Assembly: GCF_028622835.1 (NCBI RefSeq) | Contig: NZ_CP117677.1 | Span: 62,001 to 126,000 of the forward strand | DNA: 64,000 nucleotides | From: Caloramator sp. mosi_1 | Lineage (GTDB): Bacteria; Bacillota; Clostridia; Clostridiales; Caloramatoraceae | Reading direction: 5' to 3' | In this document: one piece after another, positions 52,857-62,652 of the stretch | How the letters are laid out: each line of letters opens with the position of its first letter | Numbering within the stretch: the stretch's first letter is position 1 | The notes under the pieces: generated by a model | The model's input: only the letters and a program-made list of their open reading frames with translations | The model's database searches: none | Told to the model about the DNA's origin: nothing | Program-made: the position numbers and the translations under genes

Positions 52857-53579
52857 TGAACACCACATCCGTTCCCTTAAACACTGGTCCATCTACACAC
52901 ACCCTTTTTTACCTTCCTTTGTGCTGCAGGTACAGCCAAGACAGGCACCCACACCACAGGCCATCTTATTTTCCATAAGCACATATACAGGTGTTGCATA
53001 AATCTTGCACATTTCTACTACCCTTTTCATCATCATCTCTGGGCCACAGCAAATTACCACGTTGTATTCATAGGGATTAAATATCTCTGTTACATATCCC
53101 TTGTAGTAACCTTCAACCCCTTTAGAGGCAACATATATATTGCTACAGTATTTTTTAAACTCATCTAACAGATATGGATTTTTATTAAAACCTGCATAAA
53201 GGTCAATCTCTCCATTTAGACCCTTTGCTATATGAAGCATAGGTGCAATTCCTATGCCTCCAGATATAAGAGCTATTTTCCCTTTAAACTTATGTGTATC
53301 TAATCCATTTCCAATAGGCCCTAATACCCATATTTTATCTTGGGACTTTAAATTGCTTAATATTTTTGTCCCCCTACCCTTTACCTGATATGCAAAACTT
53401 ACCACACCATCCTCTACATTATGAACACTTATAGGTCTTGCAAGTATTGGCTCATCCTCCCAAGCCTTTAACATATAAAACTGTCCTGCTTTAACCTCAT
53501 CATCTATTTTTAAGCTTAATACATATACATCATCATAAACCTTTATATTTGAATATACTAAAACACTTTTATATTCCAC
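52849..53579 (-). CDS. pyrK: Dihydroorotate dehydrogenase electron-transfer subunit (frameshift near the end)
   Basis: About 243 residues, GTG start overlapping the pyrF stop. FAD- and NAD-binding reductase domain ([53 protein letters not shown]) and a [2Fe-2S] cluster loop [11 protein letters not shown]. One A is missing near 52907-52912; with it the end reads [17 protein letters not shown], the canonical PyrK C-terminus with the last cluster Cys. Partners with PyrD to use NAD+. Confidence 0.94.
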
Positions 53580-54420
53580 TTAAAATCTCCTCCCTCATCC
53601 TTAAAACTTCTTTCCTTGCACAATAATCAAAGTTTTTTCATCTTGATATTTCTTATATGCAAGGAGAACTGACCTTGAGGAGTTTACAACTCCACCATTT
53701 TTGCCCTTCATAAGCTTTCTTACATCCTCTGAAGTGCCCCCTGTGCCCCATAGCCTGGTATTAAGAAGAAAATGTTTTTATACCTTTCTCTTATATTTAA
53801 TGCCTCCTTTGTGTCTGTGCACCCTACAACAAATCCAATGCTACTATATCCACAATCTCCTATATATTCTTCAGCCACCTTACTAAACAAATCTCCAACC
53901 TCTTCATATACTCTCCTTCCATCTATAAGCCTTTTCATCTGTATATCCTTTGAACCTTTGTTTGACGTTTTTAAAAGAAGAAATATTCCTTTATTATTTT
54001 TAATATAACTTAGATATTCATCTATACTGTCTAAACCCATATAGGGATTTAGTGTTATAAAGTCTCCCTCAAAATCACCCTCAAAGTGGGCCTTTGCATA
54101 CATTCTTGCTGTACTTGAAATATCACTTCGTTTAACATCACATATAGCTATTAACCCCTTCTTTCTAAGATACTGTAGTGTCTTTTTATATACCTTTAAA
54201 CCCTCTAATCCTAATGCCTCATAATAGGCAATCTGAAGCTTGTAGCAGGAGGCTACATCCTCTGTTGCATCAATTATTCTTTTATTAAATTCAAATAGTG
54301 CATTATATTCATCCGTATATCTTTTAAAAACTCATATGGTATATAATCAATTGAGGTGTCAAGTCCTACACATACAGGTCCTTTTTCTTCTACAATTTTA
54401 TATAACTTGTTTATTATCAT
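53569..54420 (-). CDS. pyrF: Orotidine-5'-phosphate decarboxylase, long type (frameshifts)
   Basis: About 285 residues, the long PyrF form. Decarboxylates OMP to UMP. It has [29 protein letters not shown] (catalytic DxKxxD), [16 protein letters not shown] and [11 protein letters not shown]. Breaks near 54328, 53725 and 53630. Restoring one A at the last gives [17 protein letters not shown], a recognisable C-terminus whose stop overlaps the pyrK start. The ATG lies inside the pyrC 3' end (23-nt overlap). Confidence 0.93.
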
Positions 54421-55607
54421 TTTCTTCACCTCTTTTATAAACAACTCTTCCTGCCTTTATTGTCATAACCACCTCACCAAATACCTCCATTCCATCAAAG
54501 GGCGTGTTTTTCCCTTTAGATACAAATTTTTAGAATCTATTTTATATTTTTTATTTAAATCTACCAAAGTAACATCTCCATCAAATCCAATATCTATCTG
54601 ACCTTTATTAAATCCAATAAGCCTTGATGGATTTTTAGACATTAGTTTACTTAGAGTTTTTAAATCAATATGTCCACTTTTTACAAGGTGTGTATAGCAA
54701 ACCGAAAAGGCTGTCTCAAGACCTGAAATACCAGGTGCCCCTTTATCTTATCTTCCTTTGTATGTGGTGCGTGGTCTGTTGCAATTACATCTACATACCC
54801 CTTCTCTATGGCATATATCAATCTATCAACATCCTCCTTTTTTCTTACTGGAGGATTTACTTTATAATCATTATCATATAGGGCTATATGGTGTGGAGTT
54901 ACCTCGCAAGTTACCTTAACGCCCTCCTCCTTTGCCCTAATTACCTCATTTATAGATTCCTTTGTACTAATATGGGCAACGTGAAGAGGTGTTCCTGTAA
55001 ACTTGGCAAGGGATATATCGCGAATTGTCATTATGTTCTCAGACAGCCTTGTATCAACCTGTGATATATCCTCATCCTCTGCGTGAGAAATTACAGTTAT
55101 GCCCATATTCTTTGCCTTCATCATAGCCTCCAGCATAACCTTACTTCTCAATACTCCCTTACCATCATCTGAAATAAACCTTGTTGGGAATTTTAATTCA
55201 TCAAGATGTGATGTGTCTGTACCTTCCATATTCCTTGTGATTGTTACCGTCTGATGTATATCTACCAAATTAATATCCCTTGTTTTTGAAATGACATATC
55301 CTAAAACCTCATTTGTCGAACAGGGCGGATTTGTATTTCCCATTAAATTTACCCCTGTATACCCTCCCTTAACTGCAGCTAAACTACCTGTAAATATGTC
55401 TTCCTTGTAGGTAAAACCAGGGTCTCTAAAGTGGCAGTGCATATCCACAAAGGAGGGAAGCAGCACAAGGCCCTTCCCATCAACAGTATTACACTCTTTT
55501 TTAATATTCGCTCCAACTTCCTTTATTATTCCATTTTCTATATAAACATCAAGCATTTCATCTTTATTAAAATCAACTACTCTTGCGTTTTTTATTAAAA
55601 TATTCAT
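54398..55607 (-). CDS. pyrC: Dihydroorotase (frameshifts)
   Basis: About 404 residues. Zinc amidohydrolase closing carbamoyl-aspartate to dihydroorotate. Metal ligands in [25 protein letters not shown] and [14 protein letters not shown]. Start ATG at 55607 uses the GGAGGTG at the end of pyrI, 1 nt after its stop codon. Breaks near 54750 and 54530 are single-base; the corrected middle reads [17 protein letters not shown]. Ends [16 protein letters not shown]. Confidence 0.95.
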
Positions 55608-55608
55608 A

Positions 55609-56040
55609 TTACACCTCCATATTTGAATAGGCCTCATCACAATATATACATCTATATTCTCCTATTTGTTTGTTAACTAAGTAGAATATGTGTTTTATAT
55701 CAGGCTCTATGGAGGTTACACATCTTGGATTTTTACATTTTATGATGTCAACAACCTCTTCAGGTAGATTAAGTTTTATCTTCTTGGTTATTACTTCATC
55801 TTCGATTATGTTTATTGTTATATTTGAGTCGATTAATCCTAAAACCTCATAATTTAAATCAATTATATTTTCAATTTTGATAATATCCTTCTTCTCAAGT
55901 TTACTACTCTCTGCATTTTTTATAAGAGCAACATTATAATCTGCCCTATCAAGTCCTAAATATTTAAATATGTGTATTCCAAGACCAGCTTTTATATGGT
56001 CAATTACTATTCCATTCTTTATACTGTCTATATTAAGCAT
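55609..56040 (-). CDS. pyrI: Aspartate carbamoyltransferase regulatory subunit
   Basis: An intact 143-residue protein. Allosteric domain [21 protein letters not shown] and zinc domain with four Cys (CKNPRC ... CIYC) that contacts PyrB. Together with the separate pyrB it implies a nucleotide-regulated B/I holoenzyme, in addition to attenuation by PyrR. One nt from pyrB. Confidence 0.96.
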   Translation of the reverse strand: MLNIDSIKNGIVIDHIKAGLGIHIFKYLGLDRADYNVALIKNAESSKLEKKDIIKIENIIDLNYEVLGLIDSNITINIIEDEVITKKIKLNLPEEVVDIIKCKNPRCVTSIEPDIKHIFYLVNKQIGEYRCIYCDEAYSNMEV

Positions 56041-56041
56041 T

Positions 56042-56962
<921 letters not shown>

Positions 56963-56972
56963 ATTATCTCCT

Positions 56973-56995
56973 CCTTTTAGCCTCACGGGGCTAAT
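56973..56995 (-). promoter_or_regulatory. Second leader hairpin next to the pyrB ribosome site
   Basis: TTAGCC-CCGTGA-GGCTAA ends directly against the AAGGAGG of pyrB, after the attenuator terminator. It has no T tract and could modulate translation; role unknown. Confidence 0.45.
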
Positions 56996-57004
56996 TTAAA
57001 GGTA

Positions 57005-57080
57005 ATAAAAAGCCTTCCCTTGTGGGAAGGCATAATTCACCCATTGACTTTGTCAACCTTCCCAGCCTCTCTGGACTGTT
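57005..57080 (-). promoter_or_regulatory. PyrR-binding attenuator leader of the pyr operon
   Basis: On the minus strand AGTCCAGAGAGGCT at about 57065-57079 is the classic PyrR anti-antiterminator binding loop. It is followed by a terminator hairpin GCCTTCCC-ACAA-GGGAAGGC with TTTTTATTA (57005-57031). The upstream GGGAAGG (about 57057-57063) can pair with the terminator's CCTTCCC arm as antiterminator. With UMP-bound PyrR the terminator forms. pyrR itself is not in the window. Confidence 0.92.
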
Positions 57081-57117
57081 TTTAAAGGTTTTTATTATAG
57101 TAGCATATTTTTTATTT

Positions 57118-57649
57118 TTAGTCAATCTTTTTAAGCTGTTTTATAGTTTCCTGAACTTTTTCTTTTCATCTTCACTTAAATTATTGTTCTTTAATAACTT
57201 CTCTAAGTCTTCAACTATTTTAGGCTTTTCAAGATATTTATCTGCAAAACTCTTAAGTAGTTTTGTCATATCATCTGAATCAAGCTTAACAATCTCCTTC
57301 ATAAAAGAATCAGGATTTTTCTTGTATTTATTATAGATTATATCTGTATAGATCTGCTTTGCTGTACCTGTTAGATTCTTTCCCTGTTCTATGAATTTAT
57401 TTAAATTGTTAAAATCTATTAAATCAAAACCTTTGATAATAAATAGTATACTCTCCTGCTTTTCTTTGTCTATCTTTGATAAATCAACATTTTCTGATTT
57501 TATTATACCCTTGACATCCTCTAATTTGATGTCTGCAAGTTTGTTTATTGCTTCTATGTCTAAACCTTTATTTTTTCTATGTTTTTATACACAGTCAAAA
57601 GCCCAAAAACTAATAGCAAAAATATTATTAAATTGATTATCTTTTTCAA
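57118..57649 (-). CDS. Membrane-anchored helical protein of unknown function (frameshifts)
   Basis: About 177 residues starting at TTG (57649) after GGAGGTGG. One N-terminal hydrophobic anchor (KKIINLIIFLLLVFGLLTVY) is followed by a lysine-rich, entirely helical exterior or secreted region (LADIKLEDVKGIIKSENVDL, SFMKEIVKLDSDDMTKLLKSF) ending QETIKQLKKID. Breaks near 57577 and 57163 are missing A/T. I do not recognise a family. It ends only about 40 nt upstream of the pyr leader on the same strand. Confidence 0.65.
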
Positions 57650-57740
57650 ACAATCCACCTCCTAAAAATTATATGTTTAGTAATATTTATATTATACATT
57701 AAATATATTTATAGTGTAAGTAATATTAGGAGGTCCTTAT

Positions 57741-57935
57741 ATGAATAAGCTCTACAAGGTTGCCTTTGTTTTAGTACTTATCGGTGCAATCAACTGGGGA
57801 CTTGTTGGATTCTTTGGATTTGACTTAGTTGCTACACTCTTCGGCGGTGCAGAAGCTGTACTATCAAGAGTAATCTATGCACTTGTAGGTATCTCTGGAC
57901 TTATCCTAATCTATAACAAATTAGCAAAGAAGTAA
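57741..57935 (+). CDS. DUF378 small membrane protein
   Basis: An intact 64-residue protein with two TM segments, MNKLYKVAFVLVLIGAINWG and ALVGISGLILIYNKL, and the family core GLVGFFGFDLVATLFGG. AGGAGG ribosome site. Its function is unknown; paralogue at 51089. Followed by the terminator GGGCC-AAA-GGCCC at 57937-57955. Confidence 0.9.
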   Translation: MNKLYKVAFVLVLIGAINWGLVGFFGFDLVATLFGGAEAVLSRVIYALVGISGLILIYNKLAKK

Positions 57936-57936
57936 A

Positions 57937-57960
57937 TATGGGCCAAAGGCCCATATTTAC
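57937..57960. terminator. Terminator after DUF378 gene
   Basis: ATATGGGCC / GGCCCATAT with a 3-nt loop, shared with the convergent MOSC-like gene. Confidence 0.75.
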
Positions 57961-58352
57961 TTCTTTATTTCATCTCCAATACTTATAACTCCGTTCTCTA
58001 AAGCCCTTATAAAAACTGCCTTTCTTAAAGGACAATGTGACTTTCCAACCACAAGTTCACATTCCGCAAAACAATCTTTATTCCTTAAAACTAAAAAATC
58101 TAAACCGCCTATTTTAAAAGTCTGTCCTTCTCTCAAATCTACTGCCTCATCAAACAGTAAATTGTGTTTAAATCTTTTACTACATAAACCCTTAGGATTT
58201 ATTTCATCTTTAAAATAAACCACACAATCAAAGACTTCCCTTCCTTTTTTATAGGAATTCTTAATTCCTCCATCCTTTACAACTTCAACTTTATTTTTTA
58301 AAACTTCACACCCACTTTTATCCTCATACTTTATTTCTATCAATCTACTCAT
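57957..58352 (-). CDS. MOSC-like domain protein
   Basis: A 131-residue soluble protein. The C-terminal half, KDCFAECELVVGKSHC followed by PLRKAVFIRALENGVISIGDEI, has the Cys spacing and closing strand of MOSC domains (sulfur-carrier, molybdenum cofactor-related), but the N-terminal part is diverged, so this is a tentative assignment. Conserved Cys: C in SGCEV, CAEC and SHCP. Last gene of a four-gene unit (DUF1576, unknown, flavodoxin-PNPOx, this), 8 nt after its neighbour. Confidence 0.5.
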   Translation of the reverse strand: MSRLIEIKYEDKSGCEVLKNKVEVVKDGGIKNSYKKGREVFDCVVYFKDEINPKGLCSKRFKHNLLFDEAVDLREGQTFKIGGLDFLVLRNKDCFAECELVVGKSHCPLRKAVFIRALENGVISIGDEIKK

Positions 58353-58360
58353 ATTATCAC

Positions 58361-59174
58361 CTAAAAATAAAATATCTGTTTAGTATCGTATCCCATCTGT
58401 TTAAATTTTGAATTTAAAAACTCAACTTTATTTATTTTTACCCTTATCATATTAAGCTTAAAGGGAAGACTAACTATATTTTCATACTTATATCCCTTTA
58501 AATCAATTATTTTTTATATTCACTTGAAGAAAATTCAACAAAAGATGCCTCACCTTCAATCTGCATTCCAAATAGTTTGTTCATACCCTGATATTTATCG
58601 TATATAGCTATAGATACCCTATTATTTAAATAAATATTGGAAAATTTTTCTCCACCTTCTGTTAAAAAATATAAATACCCATCTTTATAGGTATACTCAA
58701 TTGGAGTTGCCCTAACTCCTATTCCACAGGTTGTTAATGTACAGGTTGTATTGCTGTTTAGATACTCCTCAATTAAAAATTTTAATTTTTCTATTGGCAT
58801 CCGCTTTATAACCAATTTATCCCTTAACTCTTTTAACTCTCTTGCTATTTTGCATATTGTTTCTATATTCTTTGCCTCTATAAATATTTCTTTATCTATC
58901 TTTAATAACTGTTTTAAGGGACTTATCAATTCATTTTCTCCATCAATTATAAAGGCTTTTGGCTTCTCCCTTAATGTACTTACATTTTCCACAAAAATCT
59001 AAGTACATATTCTTCATCACTGTCTAATAAAAAGATACAAAAATTTATCAAATTAAAATCAATATCCCCTATATCATTTACCTTTATACAGACAGAAGGC
59101 CCTAAAACCTTTGAAATTACATCTGCCATATACCTATTTTTGTCATTAAAATAGGCAACTAAACACCCCTTCAA
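58361..59174 (-). CDS. Flavodoxin-like N-domain fused to PNPOx-like flavin-binding domain (frameshifts)
   Basis: About 271 residues. N-terminal flavodoxin-like fold without an obvious FMN loop (MKGCLVAYFNDKNRYMADVI, FNLINFCIFLLDSDEEYVL), then a split-barrel PNPOx domain (NTTCTLTTCGIGVRATPIEY, GYLYFLTEGGEKFSNIYLNN, MQIEGEASFVEF). One A is missing near 58990 (LWKNVSTLREKPK), another near 58512 (EYKKIIDLKGYKY). The corrected end is QIFYF at 58361, where the stop also supplies the ribosome site of the next gene. Likely a flavin- or heme-linked redox protein; substrate unknown. Confidence 0.7.
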
Positions 59175-59178
59175 TTTA

Positions 59179-59526
59179 CTACCTCCTAATCAAATAAAGT
59201 ATTAAAACATTATCCTCTACCTCTATGGAAAATTCATCCACCATCATACCAACTAAATTAGTTTCATCTGATGAATATGAGTCTCCTGTTAAATTCCAAT
59301 ACAGTTCTTCTACCTCTCTATATCTCTGAACAGAAAATATCTTTTCAAGCTTTGCTTTTACTCTTTCTATCTCCTCTTTATTGTTTAGGTGTACTCTAAA
59401 TCTTATTTTTGTTTCTTTATTAAAGTCTAATGTGGAAGTTATATGACAAGTATCTGTATTCTCTATAAAATATTTGTTAAGTTCATCCATTATCTTTAAA
59501 ACTTTATTTCTCTCTTTGCTTATCAT
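59179..59526 (-). CDS. Protein of unknown function, 115 residues
   Basis: An intact frame beginning MISKERNKVLKIMDELNKYF and ending VEDNVLILYLIRR. Soluble, mixed alpha/beta, with a single Cys-His (DTCHITST). It starts directly after the DUF1576 stop and ends 4 nt before the flavodoxin-PNPOx gene, so it belongs to that unit. I do not recognise it. Confidence 0.7.
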   Translation of the reverse strand: MISKERNKVLKIMDELNKYFIENTDTCHITSTLDFNKETKIRFRVHLNNKEEIERVKAKLEKIFSVQRYREVEELYWNLTGDSYSSDETNLVGMMVDEFSIEVEDNVLILYLIRR

Positions 59527-60766
59527 TTAAGCATTTCTCCTTTCATAATACGCACTTATCAAAGGAATTAAAAACATTGCAACAAGACCACCTGCAAATC
59601 CATTATTATATAAATTAAGTCCTGCGTGGAGATAACCTACACTTAAGGCCATTGATACGTGTAAAAATCCTGCTATCATTCCCCATATAGGTCCAAATTC
59701 TCCTGATATAGGAGCTAATGTTGTACAAAATAGAATTGCCAATATCACAGTTGGAGAGTTTAAACTGTGTACATTTAAATATGATGATACCGCTGCACCA
59801 AATACAACAGGTAATGTATTATTTGTATGTTTTCCTAAGGTTGAAAAACCTACTATTGTAAATAGGCCACCTATAACAGGCCCGTTTAAATTAGTTATTA
59901 ACAATGTAAATACCATATATATTATGCCCATTATTCCCATATTTAAAAGTGCAACATCTTCACCAAACAATACTGTAAAGTCTGTAAGTAGCTTACCTGA
60001 AGTTTTATTTAAATCCTTTAAACTATCAATCTTTAGTTTCCCGCCTATTTTTATTGAATATAGAATCATTAAAAGGAAAACAAAGAGCAATATAAATTCA
60101 ACTCCTGCATCCCTATTATTATACCACAAAAGTCTTTTGGAATTTCTCCACCAAAGGCTCTAACATTGCTTACAAGAATTGTAGCTATAAAGCCTGCAGT
60201 AAGCCCTGTATTATATAGACAATAACCTTGATGGAATTTTAAACAATATGCCGCAAGTGGCGGAAAGATAAATCCAATAAATATAGAGATTAATATGCCA
60301 AGAATCATACTAAAATGAGGATGCAAAATTTCAAGCCCTCTAAACTGAATAAGTGTTGGTGAAAGGTTTGTTGAAAATATTGCTATAAGTGCATAGTTTA
60401 AAAACTCTCCCTTTTATATTTAGAGTACAGCCATACACCAAACATAATCGGCCAAATATTTACTATGTTCTTACCAAACATAGCAAATCCTACACTTGTC
60501 CAAATAGCAGCTGTGATAGCTCCATTTGCCTTTGCCTTTAAAATTAAAAAAATAGAAGTATTTATTATACCAACTAAACCTGCATTAACAAAAGTTGCTC
60601 CAATACCACCAACTTCAAAATAGTCAGTAATTAATATGTCAGGTTCTTTAATTATTCTACCCAAACCATAAAGCACATTTATTAATCCGTCGTGTACTAT
60701 TCCAAATACAATAAAACTTAAAAATATAAAAATAAACAAATAGTGTAATCTGTAATTCTTGTTCAT
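59527..60766 (-). CDS. DUF1576 polytopic membrane protein (frameshifts)
   Basis: About 414 residues, ten to twelve TM segments arranged as an apparent internal repeat: FEVGGIGATFVNAGLVGIIN with AAIWTSVGFAMFGKNIVNIWPIMFGVWLY, and later VALLNMGIMGIIYMVFTLLI with FTIVGFSTLGKHTNNTLPVVFG. Also GYCLYNTGLTAGFIATILVS and LNLYNNGFAGGLVAMFLIPL. Breaks near 60415 and 60120 are single bases. The family is of unknown function; the repeated NxGLxG elements look channel-like, but that is inference. Confidence 0.8.
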
Positions 60767-60857
60767 AAAATCCCCCTTTATACCTTTTGATAAAATTATA
60801 TCACAATTTTAAATATTTTGATATATTTTGAGGGGATTTTTAATGCAAAGTAACACA

Positions 60858-61019
60858 TTAATCTTCAAAAGTTATTGATGATTCAGTCTCTCTACACCAT
60901 CTTGTAGTTATACAAATACCTAAATTTCTTGGACAAAACTTACACATACAGCTTTTATCTTCACCATCACATTTCTCATTTTTAAAATATATGCATTTTT
61001 TACAGTTACTATTAATCAT
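60858..61019 (-). CDS. Cys-rich small protein, 53 residues
   Basis: Start ATG at 61019 after GGAGGTGATATT. The sequence has eight Cys: CKKC, CDG, CMCKFC, GICITTRWC. The spacing suggests zinc or iron-sulfur binding. An upstream in-frame start at 61079 would run through the terminator hairpin of the previous gene and is rejected. It lies directly downstream of the HesB-like selenoprotein gene. Confidence 0.7.
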   Translation of the reverse strand: MINSNCKKCIYFKNEKCDGEDKSCMCKFCPRNLGICITTRWCRETESSITFED

Positions 61020-61037
61020 AATATCACCTCCAAATTT

Positions 61038-61062
61038 AAAGGGGTTGAATTTCAACCCCTTA
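61038..61062 (-). terminator. Hairpin between the HesB-like and Cys-rich genes
   Basis: AAGGGGTTGAA / TTCAACCCCTT, an 11-bp perfect stem with a very short loop, starting at the TAA of the HesB-like gene and followed by TTTAAATTT. It may be a leaky terminator, as the next gene begins 19 nt later. Confidence 0.65.
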
Positions 61063-61331
61063 ACAATAGCTTCTTCCACCTATTCTAAATCCTCTGTAGT
61101 CCTTATTTATTTCAAAATCATTTATAAGAAAAGCAAATTCTTTGTCTGCAACAAACTTTACTCCTTCATACTCATATAAATCATCACTATCGCGTTGTTC
61201 ATCCAGAACAACTCCAAATCTTGGACCACCTCATCCAAAACCTTCTAATGTTATTCTAACTGCTGTTTTTCCTCTTTTTCAAGTTCCTCCTTCAAATCCT
61301 TTAAAACTTCATCTTTTATTTTAACTCTCAT
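61060..61331 (-). CDS. HesB-like selenoprotein (in-frame TGA read as Sec; one frameshift)
   Basis: With one A restored near 61263-61268, 273 nt encode 90 residues: MRVKIKDEVLKDLKEELEKEE, then RITLEGFG-U-GGPRFGVVLDE, then YEGVKFVADKEFAFLINDF and RGFRIGGRSYC. The in-frame TGA (61231-61233) sits where HesB/IscA relatives, including the copy at 28462-28781 (EAIAC), have Cys, and HesB-like proteins are a known bacterial selenoprotein family. Downstream residues stay fully family-like, so the TGA is not a real end. A SECIS-like hairpin starts 18 nt after it. The ribosome site GGAGGTG precedes the ATG. Role in iron-sulfur or redox metabolism unproven. Confidence 0.85.
61194..61233 (-). promoter_or_regulatory. 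Bacterial SECIS element of the HesB-like gene
   Basis: On the coding strand, TGA, 18 nt, then the perfect hairpin GTTGTTC-TGGAT-GAACAAC (61194-61212). The apical loop has adjacent G bases, as required for SelB binding, and lies about 28 nt after the TGA, inside the normal window. Confidence 0.8.
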
Positions 61332-61440
61332 TTCACACCTCCGTCTATTTATTTTTATAATAGATAATTATTATTCATTATTTAAATTAATTGTATCATA
61401 TTACTGCAATATTATAAATATAAAAAATATATTTGTTTAA

Positions 61441-61470
61441 AAAACAGTGAGGAATTCCCTCACTGCAGCT
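61441..61470 (-). terminator. Terminator of hsp20
   Basis: CAGTGAGG / CCTCACTG stem overlapping the hsp20 stop codon, followed by a run of T on the coding strand. Confidence 0.8.
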
Positions 61471-61870
61471 TTATTCTTTTTCCTCTACTTGTCTGTCTAT
61501 CTGATTTAGGTATAGTTAATGTTAAAATTCCATCCTTATATTCTGCCCTTGCCTCCTCTGCCTTTACCTCAGCTGGAAGTGGAATAGTTCTTGAAAAATT
61601 TCCATAATATCTTTCTACTCTCCTTAAGTGTTCATCCTTATATTCATCAGATTTTTTAAATTCACCTGTAATTCTTACCTCTTCATCATATACAACAATA
61701 TCTAAATCATCCTTTGATATACCAGGTATCTCTGCTTTTACTTTTATTTCATTTTCTGTTTCAATTACATCTATTCTTGGCCTCTCAAACTCTTCAAAGG
61801 AAAATAGACTATCCATTTGTCTTCTTAGCCTTTCTATTTCTCTAAAGGGCTCAATTGGTTTTAAATACAT
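61460..61870 (-). CDS. Small heat-shock protein, Hsp20 / alpha-crystallin
   Basis: An intact 136-residue chaperone that binds unfolding proteins. The alpha-crystallin domain spans about residues 35-125: RIDVIETENEIKVKAEIPGI, SKDDLDIVVYDEEVRITGEF, NFSRTIPLPAEVKAEEARAEYK and the closing GILTLTIPK. Monocistronic, with a promoter candidate and an unusual leader hairpin that buries the ribosome site (see 61868-61928). Confidence 0.95.
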   Translation of the reverse strand: MYLKPIEPFREIERLRRQMDSLFSFEEFERPRIDVIETENEIKVKAEIPGISKDDLDIVVYDEEVRITGEFKKSDEYKDEHLRRVERYYGNFSRTIPLPAEVKAEEARAEYKDGILTLTIPKSDRQTSRGKRIKLQ

Positions 61871-61928
61871 AGGGCTACACCTCCTGTTTGTTAATTCTAA
61901 TTTTATTTTTGGAGAATGTAGCCCTATT
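61868..61928 (-). promoter_or_regulatory. Candidate RNA thermometer over the hsp20 start
   Basis: In the leader, ATAGGGCTACA (61917-61927) is perfectly complementary to TGTAGCCCTAT (61869-61879), which ends in the first two bases of the start codon. The stem extends through CTCC / GGAG, which includes the Shine-Dalgarno sequence, across a small internal bulge. Loop about 26 nt, A/U-rich. Both ribosome site and AUG are therefore paired. Confidence 0.65.
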
Positions 61929-61937
61929 AAACAATTA

Positions 61938-61966
61938 AATTTACGTTAAAAAGTTAATTTTTTCAA
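61938..61966 (-). promoter_or_regulatory. Candidate sigma-A promoter of hsp20
   Basis: TTGAAA (61961-61966), 17-nt spacer, TAAATT (61938-61943) on the minus strand. The transcript would begin around 61931, just before the leader hairpin. The -35 lies in the last codons of the DUF1624 gene. Confidence 0.5.
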
Positions 61967-62633
61967 TAATTTTATTAAGTATAAAACTTCCAAAATGACT
62001 GGTTGATGAAGCAAATATATTTCAAGGGACCTTCTACTTACAAACTCAATAATTTTAGATTTTACTTCAAAGGGAAGAATTCTTTTTCCTCTTTTATATA
62101 CTAACCTAAAAATAAGTATTCCAGATATGTAGTAAATGATGTATGGGAAAATAGGGTAGTAATCCAAGGATACAAATCCATAATAAACAAACCCAAAGGG
62201 GATTAAAAAGGATTTGTTATTCTAATACTTTGTGCAAGCCTATAAATAAAATAAGAAATAATTTGTATCATTAGTAGCCAATAGTAATTTAGTTTATTTA
62301 AAATTATAGAAAACAAAGTCATAGTTGCTAAAAAATGAAGTATCCCAAACCTTATATACTGTTCTCTAAAAACTATATAGGATATAACATTTATTAACAG
62401 GGCAAAAATATATAATTTTATTGATTTTTTATTAAGTTTTTTCCTAAATTACTACTAACACCCGATACAATTATAAAAAGTAATGCCGAACTCTTACCCA
62501 CATAGAACCAAAATCCATCTTCATAATTAACACCAAAACCCATAAACTCCTTTAAATCGTAAACTGTATGAAAGACCACCATAAGTGTTATTGCTAAAAA
62601 TCTAAAGAAATCTACTTCCGCTATTCTTTTCAT
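61946..62633 (-). CDS. DUF1624 / acyltransferase-like membrane protein (frameshifts)
   Basis: About 231 residues with six or more TM segments. The start ATG at 62633 follows GGAG and gives MKRIAEVDFFRFLAITLMVV then FHTVYDLKEF, the conserved heparan-glucosaminide N-acetyltransferase-like (DUF1624) opening. GKSSALLFIIVSGVSSNLG and the final RRSLEIYLLHQPVILEVLY are also family-like. Breaks near 62445, 62215 and 62170. It starts 20 nt after the activase gene. Substrate unknown. Confidence 0.75.
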
Positions 62634-62652
62634 CTTAGAATACTCCAAATTA

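Noticed and set aside
61020..61079. Upstream start for the Cys-rich small protein
   Set aside because: It would be translated through the hairpin after the HesB-like gene; GGAGGTG lies before the ATG at 61019.
61231..61233. TGA of the HesB-like gene taken as an ordinary stop or a sequencing error
   Set aside because: The errors in this window are lost bases, not substitutions; the codon sits at the Cys/Sec position and a SECIS-like hairpin follows at the right distance.
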